DNA of 64,000 nt from Bacteroidota bacterium (GTDB lineage Bacteria > Bacteroidota > Bacteroidia > Chitinophagales > Saprospiraceae): contig JAIUPL010000002.1 in NCBI GenBank assembly GCA_020160935.1, positions 310,001 to 374,000 on the forward strand, written 5' to 3'. The translations under genes were made by a program, and so were the position numbers. Below, in pieces: positions 19,250 to 30,410 of the stretch. The notes beneath the pieces were generated by a model. The model did no database searches, had not been told where the DNA came from, and saw only the letters and a list, made by a program, of their open reading frames with translations. Positions within the stretch are counted from its first letter, which is position 1; every line of letters begins with the position of its first letter.

Positions 19250-19253
19250 AAAA

Positions 19254-19757
19254 ATGACCTTACGCGAATTCTTCGACTACCTGAGCCAACAGCCTTTCGT
19301 AGTGCTCGCCTATTTCATAGGAATACCGCTGACTGCTTTGCTGGCGGGCGTCATGGGTCGCGGAGAGGGAAATCAGAGTCCCTGGAAATACCTGTATTCC
19401 GTGCTCATCTATCTTGTTTGTGTGCCAGGTATCTTCTCTGTGGCATTGAGTGTGTATTTCTTTTTGTTTGAGCGGGGCAGTTTGATGGATGCCAATGTGT
19501 TTGTACATATTTTGCCCATCCTGTCAATGGTATTGACACTGGCCATCATTCGTCGGAATGCGAGCTTCGAACTTATACCCGGTTTTGGTAAACTGTCCAG
19601 CCTGATGATGATGATCGGTTCGGTGTTCATTTTGATGTACCTGCTCGACCGCATTCACCTGGTAGCCTGGGTAAATGTACCGGTGCAATACCTCATTTTG
19701 ATCGTTGCCGGCTTATTGGTCGCTTTCAGATATGGCTTTAAAAGCCTCGTATCCTGA
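19254..19757 (+). CDS. Hypothetical four-to-five-helix membrane protein
   Basis: A 167-residue protein with hydrophobic segments at about residues 15-33 (VVLAYFIGIPLTALLAGV), 47-72, 83-100, 113-130 and 140-160. No catalytic motif is visible. It resembles conserved membrane proteins of unknown function found in Bacteroidota. The ATG sits only five bases behind a heptamer tandem repeat, so repeat number could alter promoter or leader spacing. LptC follows about 60-80 bp downstream on the same strand, perhaps in one transcript. Confidence 0.65.
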   Translation: MTLREFFDYLSQQPFVVLAYFIGIPLTALLAGVMGRGEGNQSPWKYLYSVLIYLVCVPGIFSVALSVYFFLFERGSLMDANVFVHILPILSMVLTLAIIRRNASFELIPGFGKLSSLMMMIGSVFILMYLLDRIHLVAWVNVPVQYLILIVAGLLVAFRYGFKSLVS

Positions 19758-19817
19758 GCAAGATATAAGCGCACTCCAGCGTTATGGAGCCCGTTTACGT
19801 TGTTATAGTAAAAAAAC

Positions 19818-20411
19818 ATGTTTTTGTTTGCGCAAATGTATCACCTGTCCGGTTTGTTTCGCCTCGTCTGCTACTCAAGCTTTTTGATGATCAGCCTTTG
19901 TGGCTGTGCCGACGAACCCAAAGAAACCCGACAGGTATTTACCCAGGACGATACGGCGGTGGAAGTGGGTAAAAACGTGGAAATCCTGTATTCAGACAGC
20001 GCACTGGTGCGGGTGCGGGTTACGGGCCCTGTGTTGCATAATTTTGTAACCCGCGACAACCCGCGACAGGAATTTCCGGAAGGGATAAAGATTGAGTTTC
20101 TGGAGCCCAATCTTTCGGTGAAAAGTGTGCTCACTGCCAAAAATGCTATCCGCCAGCAAGAGAAAGGCCGTATTACAGCCCGCGACAGTGTAGTGATGAC
20201 AACCGTAAAACAGGAAAAACTGGAAACTGCCGAATTGATCTGGGATGAAAAAACCGCCAAAGTATTTACCGACAAATTTGTGAAGGTAACCCAGCCCGGC
20301 GAAGTTATTTATGGTTTCGGTCTGGAAGCCGAACAGGATTTTTCCTACTGGAAAATTATCGTGCCGAAAGGACGCATCAAGGTGGATCAGTTGAACGACG
20401 CTTTGAAGTGA
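19818..20411 (+). CDS. lptC: LptC-like lipopolysaccharide export lipoprotein
   Basis: A 197-residue protein with a lipoprotein signal (SSFLMISLCGC) and a beta-jellyroll-like body (VEILYSDSALVRVRVTGP, FPEGIKIEFLEPNL, SVKSVLTAKNAIRQQEKGRI, ARDSVVMTTVKQEKLETAEL). It matches the LptC family of Bacteroidota. LptC bridges the inner-membrane LptBFG exporter and periplasmic LptA. The start may be Met1 (19818) or Met7 (19836); both keep the lipobox. The other lpt genes are not nearby. An M23 peptidase follows 89 bp downstream. Confidence 0.85.
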   Translation: MFLFAQMYHLSGLFRLVCYSSFLMISLCGCADEPKETRQVFTQDDTAVEVGKNVEILYSDSALVRVRVTGPVLHNFVTRDNPRQEFPEGIKIEFLEPNLSVKSVLTAKNAIRQQEKGRITARDSVVMTTVKQEKLETAELIWDEKTAKVFTDKFVKVTQPGEVIYGFGLEAEQDFSYWKIIVPKGRIKVDQLNDALK

Positions 20412-20500
20412 GGTTTGGAGAGAGGCAGCAAGGAAGGGGCAAGTAGCAAAGAGCAACAATGCAAGCAGATACCCAGAGATGGGTTAACCGATAAAAAAAC

Positions 20501-21457
20501 ATGAAATATTTTGCGTTTCTAAAGAAGTTTCTGGACTTCTTCCGCCGATCGGACGACGACGACCGCAGCCTGATGGACAAACTGCGCGACAAGTACCGGC
20601 TGGTGATTATGAACGACGATACCTTCGAAGAAGTAACCTCCATCAAACTCACTCCCTTGTCTGTGTACGTCGGATTGAGCACCCTGATTGTTGGTACGGC
20701 TATTCTGGTAACCATGGCCATCGTGTGGACGCCCTTGAAACGCTACATCCCCGGTTATGGCGATTTCAAACGCGATGGCGAAATTGCAACACTCGTCGAC
20801 AAGGTGAATGCCCTGGAAAATGAGGTGGAAGCCACACGCCGCTACAATGAAAATTTCCGCAAACTGCTGGTAGGCGACCTCGAAACCATGAGCAAGGAAG
20901 CCGCCGAGAAACAGGGCAAACCTGCCGACACGGCCGATGCGTTACCCCAGGAAGTGGACCGGATTCCGGAAGACGAACAACTGCGCAGCGCCGTTGCGAA
21001 AGGCACTTTTACAGCCGACCCTACGCTCGCAACGCCTGTTGCCCAGGCCAGCGCCGGATTTGCGCCGCGAGATATTCCGCTCGAGCAACTGTTTTTTATG
21101 CCGCCGGTTTCAGGCGAAATGACCTCCGGCTTCGACTTTAAAAAAGACCACTACGGAATAGACATCGCTGCTCCCAAAAATACGGCCGTTAAATCAGCCG
21201 CCGACGGCGTGGTAATTTCGGCCGGCTACACGGTCGAAACAGGCTACAGTATCGCCATCCAGCACCCCAACAACGTGGTGACCATGTACAAGCACAATTC
21301 TGTACTGCTCAAACAAACCGGTAGTTCGGTAAAAGCGGGAGAAGCCATTGCCATTATCGGCAACTCGGGGGAGAGTACCTCGGGCCCACACCTCCATTTT
21401 GAATTATGGTATAAAGGACAGGCCGTAGACCCCAGCGATTATATCAATTTTAATTGA
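20501..21457 (+). CDS. M23 family metallopeptidase, membrane-anchored
   Basis: A 318-residue protein. A cytoplasmic charged head (residues 1-50) precedes one membrane helix (LSVYVGLSTLIVGTAILVTM, about 52-75) and a coiled-coil-like linker (VDKVNALENEVEATRRYNEN). The C-terminal LytM domain has both zinc-site motifs intact: HYGIDIAAP (H-x3-D) and GPHLHFELW (H-x-H). Such proteins cut peptide cross-links of peptidoglycan or act as envelope scaffolds. The end is followed by a 70-bp perfect inverted repeat (21470-21666). Confidence 0.9.
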   Translation: MKYFAFLKKFLDFFRRSDDDDRSLMDKLRDKYRLVIMNDDTFEEVTSIKLTPLSVYVGLSTLIVGTAILVTMAIVWTPLKRYIPGYGDFKRDGEIATLVDKVNALENEVEATRRYNENFRKLLVGDLETMSKEAAEKQGKPADTADALPQEVDRIPEDEQLRSAVAKGTFTADPTLATPVAQASAGFAPRDIPLEQLFFMPPVSGEMTSGFDFKKDHYGIDIAAPKNTAVKSAADGVVISAGYTVETGYSIAIQHPNNVVTMYKHNSVLLKQTGSSVKAGEAIAIIGNSGESTSGPHLHFELWYKGQAVDPSDYINFN

Positions 21458-21469
21458 AAGATACGGCAT

Positions 21470-21666
21470 GCGGTTCGGCTTCGCCTCACGCATAGAAATG
21501 GGACGCGGATTTTGCGGATGATGCGGATTGAGTAGATTTCTATGGCTTCGCCTACTTTTATTCTGATAAAAAATCAATAAAAGTGTCAGCCTTCAAAAAT
21601 CTACTCAATCCGCATCATCCGCAAAATCCGCGTCCCATTTCTATGCGTGAGGCGAAGCCGAACCGC
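21470..21666. repeat. Long inverted repeat A (perfect 70-bp arms)
   Basis: Arms 21470-21539 and 21597-21666 are exact reverse complements, separated by 57 bases. It fills the space between the convergent M23 and symporter genes. The arms contain words such as gcggattttgcggatgatgc and ggcttcgcctcac; the spacer holds a smaller cttttatt/aataaaag hairpin and another copy of ggcttcgcct. It could terminate both transcripts. Confidence 0.95.
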
Positions 21667-21677
21667 CTATATCCTCT

Positions 21678-23318
21678 TTACCAGAACATCAGGTACAAAG
21701 CCGAAAGGATACCCAGGATCAGCACCATTCCTACCGTAAAGGCCGGTGAGGTGCGGAACATGGACGAATCCACTTCAATTCCTTTGTTGTTTTGTTGTCC
21801 TTTCTTGTCGAGCAGACTGATAATAACCATCAGCGCCACAAGTGTCAGGAATACAAATCCCATGCGGTGCAGGAACGGCATGCCTACAAAAACCTTTTCC
21901 AGGATCAGGCCCGTAGGAATCGTGGCAATGGCGCCTGCGAGTGCCGCATTGGCGGTGGCCCGTTTCCAGAAGAAACCGAGGAGGAAAATGGCTACCACAC
22001 CTGGAGAAATCAGTCCGGTGAAATCCTGAATGAACTGGAATGCCTGGCCAAAGTTGGCCAGAACCGGCGCTACTATTGCACCTATAATAATAGCAACGAT
22101 AATAACGATACGACCCACCCGCACCTGAGTAGCCTCATCGGCTTGCGGATTGAAGTACTTTCTGTACAGGTCGAGGGTGAAGATCGTGGAAATACTGTTG
22201 GCTTTACCTGCCAGCGAGGCTACGATGGCGGCAGTAAGTGCCGCAAACGATAAACCTTTCAGCCCGAGCGGCAGCAAGTTGAGCAATACGGGGTAAGCCT
22301 TGTCGGGGCGCACGGCTCCGTTTTCCATCAGTTCGGTCTGGAACTGGCCGTTTTGATACAATACATACGCAGCGATACCGGGCAATACTACTATAATAGG
22401 CATCAGCAATTTCAAAAATGCTGCGAACAGCAAACCCGCACGAGCCGTTGGCAGGTCGGCGCCCAAAGCCCTTTGGGTGATATATTGGTTGAATCCCCAG
22501 TAGTTGAGGTTGGCGATCCACATGGCGCCGAAAATGACTGCCAGTCCGGGAAGTTTTTCATACGCATCTTCCATGCCACCGGTGCCATTGGGCATCATCA
22601 TCTGGCCTTTTTCCAGAATCATGTGAAAATGTGTGCCTGCTTTTTCCTGCAACAGGGAAAGGCCGGCCCAGGCGCCCGATTCGCCAAACTGCGTGGCTAC
22701 GAGATCCAGTGCCAGATACGTAGTGGCCAGACCGCCCAGGATCAGTACCAACACCTGAATCACATCCGTATAACCGATTACCTTCATACCTCCCAGCGTG
22801 ATGAACACGGCAAAAATGCTCAGTCCGATCGAACAGGTCGTAAAACTCAGTCCCGAAATGGTGCTCACCGCCAGTGCACCAAGGTAGATAATAGAGGTCA
22901 GGTTGACGAATACATATACCAACAACCAGAACACTGCCATCACGGTAGCCACCAGCGGGCTGTAGCGCTGCGACAGAAACTGGGGCATGGTGTAAATCTT
23001 GTTCTTCAGGTAAATAGGCAGGAAGAATACCGCTACCACCAGCAGGGTAGCAGCAGCCATCCACTCATACGAGGCAATGGCCAAACCCATGGCAAAACCG
23101 GAGCCGGACATTCCGATAAATTGCTCGGCACTGATATTCGATGCAATCAACGAAGCGCCAATAGCCCACCAGGTCAGAGCCCCTTCCGCCAGAAAAAAGT
23201 CATTGGCACTGGCTTGTGCCGATTTCTTCCTTTGATAAATCCAGTAGCCATAGCCGGCCACTACCAGGAAGTAGATGAAAAAAACAACGTAGTCCAGAAA
23301 TTGTAATTCTTTGCCCAT
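21678..23318 (-). CDS. Sodium/solute symporter (SSS family)
   Basis: About 546 residues with some 13-14 hydrophobic segments. Family landmarks are the first helix (YVVFFIYFLVVAGYGYWIY), FFLAEGALTWWAIGASLIASNISAEQFIG (the SSS signature), GGMKVIGYTDVIQVLVLILGG, and LTAAIVASLAGKANSISTIFTLDLY. Sequence style is closest to sodium/sugar (SGLT-like) carriers, with an N-terminal head and a long C-terminal tail helix, but the substrate is not certain. ATG 23316-23318 is the start; a TTG four codons upstream is less likely. It is convergent with the M23 gene across inverted repeat A. Confidence 0.9.
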   Translation of the reverse strand: MGKELQFLDYVVFFIYFLVVAGYGYWIYQRKKSAQASANDFFLAEGALTWWAIGASLIASNISAEQFIGMSGSGFAMGLAIASYEWMAAATLLVVAVFFLPIYLKNKIYTMPQFLSQRYSPLVATVMAVFWLLVYVFVNLTSIIYLGALAVSTISGLSFTTCSIGLSIFAVFITLGGMKVIGYTDVIQVLVLILGGLATTYLALDLVATQFGESGAWAGLSLLQEKAGTHFHMILEKGQMMMPNGTGGMEDAYEKLPGLAVIFGAMWIANLNYWGFNQYITQRALGADLPTARAGLLFAAFLKLLMPIIVVLPGIAAYVLYQNGQFQTELMENGAVRPDKAYPVLLNLLPLGLKGLSFAALTAAIVASLAGKANSISTIFTLDLYRKYFNPQADEATQVRVGRIVIIVAIIIGAIVAPVLANFGQAFQFIQDFTGLISPGVVAIFLLGFFWKRATANAALAGAIATIPTGLILEKVFVGMPFLHRMGFVFLTLVALMVIISLLDKKGQQNNKGIEVDSSMFRTSPAFTVGMVLILGILSALYLMFW

Positions 23319-23522
23319 GATTGGTTGCAATATGTGTTGAAAAGTGTGTAAGAACCCCGGATAAAAAAACTTGCGTTTCTTTTTTCAGCAAGGTTTCAGA
23401 ATGTGTTTGAATTGATTGTAGCGAATTGCAGAATAAAAAATGCAGCGATATTGGGGCGCCCAAATATATGGAGGTGTTGCTTAGTAGTATGGATAAATGT
23501 GGAAAAAACATTGAAAGAAAAA

Positions 23523-23555
23523 CTTGCTTCGTTCAGGAAAAAAGTCGTTCCTTTG
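23523..23555 (+). promoter_or_regulatory. Promoter of tRNA-Cys
   Basis: CTTG at 23523-23526 and TTCCTTTG at 23548-23555, 21 bp apart, about 20 bases before the tRNA. Confidence 0.5.
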
Positions 23556-23575
23556 TGGCCGCTTTTTGAAACGAT

Positions 23576-23646
23576 GGTTTCGTGGCCGAGTGGTTAGGCA
23601 CAGCTCTGCAAAAGCTGCTACAGCGGTTCGAATCCGCTCGAAACCT
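23576..23646 (+). tRNA. tRNA-Cys (anticodon GCA)
   Basis: Acceptor stem GGTTTCG/CGAAACC, anticodon stem CAGCT/AGCTG with loop CTGCAAA (anticodon GCA) and T-arm GCGG-TTCGAAT-CCGC are all present. CCA is not encoded. A terminator follows directly, so the gene is separate from the rRNA unit. Confidence 0.96.
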
Positions 23647-23649
23647 CTA

Positions 23650-23683
23650 AAAGCCCTCACAGAACGCTGCGAGGGCTTTCTTT
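23650..23683 (+). terminator. Terminator after tRNA-Cys
   Basis: A 9-bp stem (AAAGCCCTC with GAGGGCTTT, 23650-23658 and 23671-23679) with a 12-base loop is followed by a T-rich tail. Confidence 0.8.
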
Positions 23684-23764
23684 CTCCCTCGGATGTCGTT
23701 TTATGATTGAAAAGGAGCAAGAATCCACCAGAATCAAAAAAGTTTCAAAGTTTTTAAAAAAAGA

Positions 23765-23797
23765 TTTGGTGGTTAAAAACTTTCATTCTTACCTTTG
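23765..23797 (+). promoter_or_regulatory. rRNA promoter P1, TTTG-N21-TACCTTTG
   Basis: TTTG at 23765-23768 and TACCTTTG at 23790-23797 are separated by exactly 21 bp. This is the first of two identical-architecture promoters before the 23S gene. Confidence 0.8.
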
Positions 23798-23857
23798 CGC
23801 CCGCTTTGATAGAGAGGGGTTCACGGAAAGAAAAAATGAAAAAAAAGCGAGCATAAT

Positions 23858-23890
23858 TTTGAAAGGGTTTGGAAGTGTTTCTTACCTTTG
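23858..23890 (+). promoter_or_regulatory. rRNA promoter P2, TTTG-N21-TACCTTTG
   Basis: TTTG at 23858-23861 and TACCTTTG at 23883-23890, again with a 21-bp spacer, stand 93 bp after P1. Downstream, about 300 bases of leader run to the 23S gene with small hairpins (aacccgt/acggggtt near 23950-23970, gggtcatgccc near 23990) but no 16S gene and no tRNA. Confidence 0.8.
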
Positions 23891-24200
23891 CCGCCCCAAA
23901 CAAAATGATGCAAATCAAGCCCAAAAGAGGGCTGTTGTTTAAAAAAATATCAACCCGTCAGTAACGGGGTTATTCTATGGAATAATGAAGGGTCATGCCC
24001 TTATTGATGTGCGATTATGAGCCTCCGTAAGTATTTGTTTAGGTCTTAGCCTGACTGGACAATGAAAGTGGAGAAAGGCGAATAAAAAGTTCATTGACAA
24101 GACTGGGAAATGCAATGGAGAAAAGAGGAGAAAGGAAAGAGGCGTAAAGGTTTTACAATTGAGTAAAGGCAAGAGCGCTGTATGTAAATACGGTGCGAGA

Positions 24201-27027
<2,827 letters not shown>

Positions 27028-27221
27028 TTTTTACTATACTTGAGTTGTTGGATAGTGTATCTAGTTAGATAAGTTATCGAACAATGGTAAAACCGAGCCT
27101 GGATCACTAGAAAATCTCTGCTTGAAACCATTGTCATTTCTCGGTTTTTTGTCATGATTTTACCTGCAAACAGGTGAAATCAAAAGAAAAGAGAGCAGTA
27201 AACACACCTGCTCGAAGACAT
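27028..27221 (+). other. 23S-5S spacer
   Basis: No tRNA is present. Two nested complementary pairs are seen (aacaatggt with accattgt, and aaaaccgag with ctcggtttt), which could form a processing stem. Confidence 0.6.
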
Positions 27222-27335
27222 GTTGGTGCCTTTAGCGATGGGGTCCCACCTCTTCCCATTCCGAACAGAGTCGTTAAGCCCATCAGCGCTGATGGTACTG
27301 AGGTTGATGCCTCGGGAGAGTAAGTCGGTGCCAAC
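27222..27335 (+). rRNA. rrf: 5S ribosomal RNA
   Basis: 114 bases; the ends pair (GTTGGTGCC with GGTGCCAAC, allowing G-T pairs). The core has the conserved tcccattccgaacag and gaacagagtcgttaagccc stretches. A terminator follows. Confidence 0.95.
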
Positions 27336-27345
27336 TCAAACTATC

Positions 27346-27380
27346 AGAGCCTTGTTCCTCTCGGAACAGGGCTCTTTTTG
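27346..27380 (+). terminator. Terminator of the 23S-5S unit
   Basis: Stem agagccttgttcc with ggaacagggctct (one small bulge/mismatch), loop tctc, then TTTTT. Confidence 0.88.
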
Positions 27381-27572
27381 TTGGTCTGTACCCGATTACA
27401 AGCAACATTTTGCAGTGGCGCTTACCCGACAGTTTTTCATATTAGGCATTATTGTTGGCAGTACAACACGCTGGTTTACATACCAATACGCAATAACAGG
27501 CGTTATCTCAATGTACTTTTCTCCAGGAAACCGATAATTTTGTACAAATTTCACGAACTCGCTTTACCTACG

Positions 27573-28208
27573 ATGAGAAGCATTTTTTTCCTGTTACTGA
27601 GTTTGTTTGCCCTGACGGCCCAGGCTCAGAAAACAACCTTGCTGGTACCCAAAAAAGGTACTGAAACGGCCCCTGCCCCTGCTACCTACTCAACCCCCAC
27701 CACCGTAACCGTTATTCCTCAACAAGGCGATTCCCGCCGCGCTGCTGCTGTAGCCAAAGTACAACACCGGTCAACACCTGTTCCGGCTACTTCCGCTAAA
27801 GGTGATTTGAGCCCGGTTACCTACAGCACTGTAAGTGAAATTGCCCCGGAACCCGGCACCACCGTAACCGTCAACGGACAGGAACGATTCCGCGATGTAC
27901 GCGCCGGTAAAGGCCAGGTGCATTTCGGCGTGTTTACCCCCGTCGATGAACTGTATTTCATCCAGTTTGGTGTTTATTGTAAAGACACTCCCGTTACCCA
28001 CGCCCCTGCGGTCGACGGCGTTTACCTCGTATGGCATGCTGAAAGCACATGCCCCAGTGGCGATAAAGGCGCAGCCTATATCGTAAAAGGACTGCCAACA
28101 GCCGAAGAAGCAAAAGAAGAAGTGAAACAACTGAAAGCGCAAGGTATAGATTGCTGGTACAATCCTGCATTGACCGGCGCTAAGGTGGAAATTATTGGCG
28201 TGCGATAG
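27573..28208 (+). CDS. Secreted protein with SPOR-like C-terminal domain
   Basis: From ATG 27573 the protein has 211 residues. It has a signal peptide (SIFFLLLSLFALTAQAQ), a proline/threonine-rich linker (about 20-85), and a C-terminal region of about 85 residues (ELYFIQFGVYCKDTPV, GAAYIVKGLPTAEEAKEEVK, QLKAQGIDCWYNPALTGAKV). The last part has the rhythm of a SPOR domain, which binds denuded peptidoglycan glycan strands, although the match is weak. Two cysteines in this domain could pair. The gene is preceded by a TAATTTTG -7-like box at 27535-27542 and followed by a bidirectional terminator. Confidence 0.6.
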   Translation: MRSIFFLLLSLFALTAQAQKTTLLVPKKGTETAPAPATYSTPTTVTVIPQQGDSRRAAAVAKVQHRSTPVPATSAKGDLSPVTYSTVSEIAPEPGTTVTVNGQERFRDVRAGKGQVHFGVFTPVDELYFIQFGVYCKDTPVTHAPAVDGVYLVWHAESTCPSGDKGAAYIVKGLPTAEEAKEEVKQLKAQGIDCWYNPALTGAKVEIIGVR

Positions 28209-28231
28209 AACCTTGCTAATGGCAAGAAATG

Positions 28232-28274
28232 AAAAACACCCTGCCAGAATACTATTCTGACAGGGTGTTTTTTA
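28232..28274. terminator. Bidirectional terminator
   Basis: AAAACACCCTG pairs with CAGGGTGTTTT and CAGAATA with the inner arm ATTCTG; the A-run and T-run at the ends suit both converging genes (27573-28208 and 28304-29749). Confidence 0.9.
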
Positions 28275-28303
28275 TGAATTTTCAGGGATGTGCTATCTTA
28301 AAC

Positions 28304-29749
28304 TTAATCATCGGTTGCCTTGGCCTCTCCGGATTTGTTTTTCTTATCGGTTACCCGCACGCGCATGCCACCTTTCAACTTGCGGGCAATAGCAGCATAA
28401 GGTCCTGTAACCACTTTTTCTCCTTCCTGCAAACCGCTCACCACCTGAATAAAGTCGTTGTCCTGAATGCCTGTTTTTACTTCCCGCATGGCTACTGTAT
28501 CGCCCGTCACGACAAAAACAACTTCCTTGATATTGTCCAGGTCATTTTCTTTTTCCTTTTCCTGGTCATTTTCATTTTTCTTTACCTCGGATTCATTTTC
28601 ACGGGCAGTAACAGCGATCAGGGGCACACAAAGCGTACTGTCGGCAGTATTGGTAAAAATATCAACAGAGGCAGACATGCCCGGACGGAAAGGATAACGA
28701 CGCCCGTCTTTGACGAGGTCTGTGTAGGAATTAGCGTCGACCCTGATTTTTACCACAAAATTGGTTACCTGGTCGGTGTTGAGCGCTACCCCTGTGCCTG
28801 AATTGGTTGCGCTGTTGGCGATCTCGCTCACTTTACCCTTGAATTTACGACCGAGGTAAGCGTCTACTTCGATATCCGTTTCATCGCCGACACTTACTTT
28901 CAGGATGTCGTTTTCGCTCACGTCTACCTGTACTTCCATCGAGCGCAGGTTGGCAATCCGCATCATTTCCGTACCTGCCATTTGCAGTGTGCCTACCACG
29001 CGCTCGCCTCTTTCGACGTTGAGTTTGCTGATAATACCGCTCACAGGTGCAGTGATGATGGTTTTTTGAAGGCTGGTGCGCAGTTCCTTCAGGCGCGCAT
29101 TGGCGCTGCTGATACCATAATCGGCTACGCGCACATTTTCACGCGCACTGGCAAGACTGCTTTCCGAAGATTTCAGCATGGCATCTGCCGATGCCAGTGC
29201 CGCTTCTGCAGCGCGCAGGTTGCCTACCGAAGTATCGAATTCTGAAGCAGAAATGACCCCTTCCTTGTACAGTTTTTCGTTGCGCTGGTGCGTATTGCGC
29301 GCCACTTCGAGTTGAGAAGCCGCACGCTGGCGGTCGGCTTTTAATTGCTCGATCTGGGCGTTGCTGCTCTGCACGTTGGAGGACGATATTTCACGCTGCG
29401 CACGTGCAGTACTTACCGATGCCTGTCCTTGTTCGAGGGCGCTTTGGTATTCATCGGGGCGGATTTTTGCCAATACCTGACCTATGGTGACCGAATCACC
29501 TTCTTTTACATATAATTCTATGATTTCGCCGGAAACATCCGAACTGATTTTAACCTCGGTTTCAGGGAAAATTTTACCGCTGGCGCTTACCATTTCACGA
29601 ATGGTACGACGCTGGGCAGCCTCGGCGTTTACTTCTTCTCCTTTTGGCGATTGCCGACCTTTAATTATTGCCGCTCCGATGAGGAGTGCGAACACACCGA
29701 TTAAAACATACAAAAGGGTCCGTTTCCGTTTAGGCGCTGCGTTTTTCAT
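28304..29749 (-). CDS. Efflux periplasmic adaptor (HlyD/MacA/RND type)
   Basis: About 481 residues from ATG 29747-29749 (MKNAAPKRKRTLLYVL). One N-terminal membrane anchor (LLYVLIGVFALLIGAAII) is followed by a barrel/lipoyl half (VSGEIIELYVKEGDSVTIGQ), a long alpha-hairpin (about 110-240; SSNVQSSNAQIEQLKADRQR), the second lipoyl half (TIITAPVSGIISKLNVERGE), beta-barrel and membrane-proximal domains. A Glu/Lys-rich insertion (ENESEVKKNENDQEKEKEND) precedes the last strands. It should link an inner-membrane ABC or RND pump to an outer-membrane TolC-like channel. Neither partner is adjacent. It follows the DUF4112 gene on the same strand with a gap of about 160 bp. Confidence 0.9.
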   Translation of the reverse strand: MKNAAPKRKRTLLYVLIGVFALLIGAAIIKGRQSPKGEEVNAEAAQRRTIREMVSASGKIFPETEVKISSDVSGEIIELYVKEGDSVTIGQVLAKIRPDEYQSALEQGQASVSTARAQREISSSNVQSSNAQIEQLKADRQRAASQLEVARNTHQRNEKLYKEGVISASEFDTSVGNLRAAEAALASADAMLKSSESSLASARENVRVADYGISSANARLKELRTSLQKTIITAPVSGIISKLNVERGERVVGTLQMAGTEMMRIANLRSMEVQVDVSENDILKVSVGDETDIEVDAYLGRKFKGKVSEIANSATNSGTGVALNTDQVTNFVVKIRVDANSYTDLVKDGRRYPFRPGMSASVDIFTNTADSTLCVPLIAVTARENESEVKKNENDQEKEKENDLDNIKEVVFVVTGDTVAMREVKTGIQDNDFIQVVSGLQEGEKVVTGPYAAIARKLKGGMRVRVTDKKNKSGEAKATDD

Positions 29750-29911
29750 GTCCTGGTTTGAAATTTTTTCTGATAACAGGCACAAGAATACTTCCGCGAC
29801 CGGCAGTGCGGAAAATAGTTGGATAAATGACCTGAAACAGCGGATGAAAGTTATCCCGACGTCGTTGTTACGTCGCCTGGTATCTACGAAAAGCAAGATT
29901 GTAAAAAGGCA

Positions 29912-30403
29912 TCAAAACAAACTCCACACCCATGCTGTCAGCATAGCGCCCAGTTTCCAGATACCCCATAGCATCACGATGAACAAGGCAAAGAACAATA
30001 ACCCCAACAGAAAGAGTGACGTTTTCGCGTTGGGCCGCACTTTGCCATCAGCATAGTATTCACGCAAAAGATTGACGTTGCGCCTGTTGGCTTTAAATCC
30101 GAAATCGAACAGATCGCCTATGAATGGTACAATGCCAATGGCTGCATCGAGTACGATATTTCCCATCATCTGCAGCATCAGCAGCGGGCCAGCCCCTCGT
30201 TTCATCATCGTGCGGAACAACAGCCCCGAAACCAGAAAGCCGGCCATGTCGCCTGCATAGGGAATGAGCCCGATGATACCATCGAGCCCAAAACGCAGGT
30301 TGGTTCCGGGAATCACAAACTGGTTGTCGAGTAGTTTCGCTACGGCATCCAGTCGCGTCAGATCAGGGTCGACAGGCGCGGATGCCGATGTTGTTTCACT
30401 CAT
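29912..30403 (-). CDS. DUF4112 membrane protein
   Basis: A 163-residue protein with the conserved DUF4112 core (LDNQFVIPGTNLRFGLDGII, GLIPYAGDMAGFLVSGLLF, DAAIGIVPFIGDLFDFGFKA, NRRNVNLLREY) and a C-terminal hydrophobic pair of helices (LFLLGLLFFALFIVMLWGI). The function is unknown. It begins 7 bp after the stop of the glucosaminidase-LysM gene and is probably cotranscribed with it. Confidence 0.88.
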   Translation of the reverse strand: MSETTSASAPVDPDLTRLDAVAKLLDNQFVIPGTNLRFGLDGIIGLIPYAGDMAGFLVSGLLFRTMMKRGAGPLLMLQMMGNIVLDAAIGIVPFIGDLFDFGFKANRRNVNLLREYYADGKVRPNAKTSLFLLGLLFFALFIVMLWGIWKLGAMLTAWVWSLF

Positions 30404-30410
30404 ATGTATT

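Noticed and set aside
23680-24200. A degraded 16S gene upstream of 23S
   Set aside because: The stretch is only about 520 bp, AT-rich, contains two good promoters and shows none of the conserved 16S 3'-end sequences.
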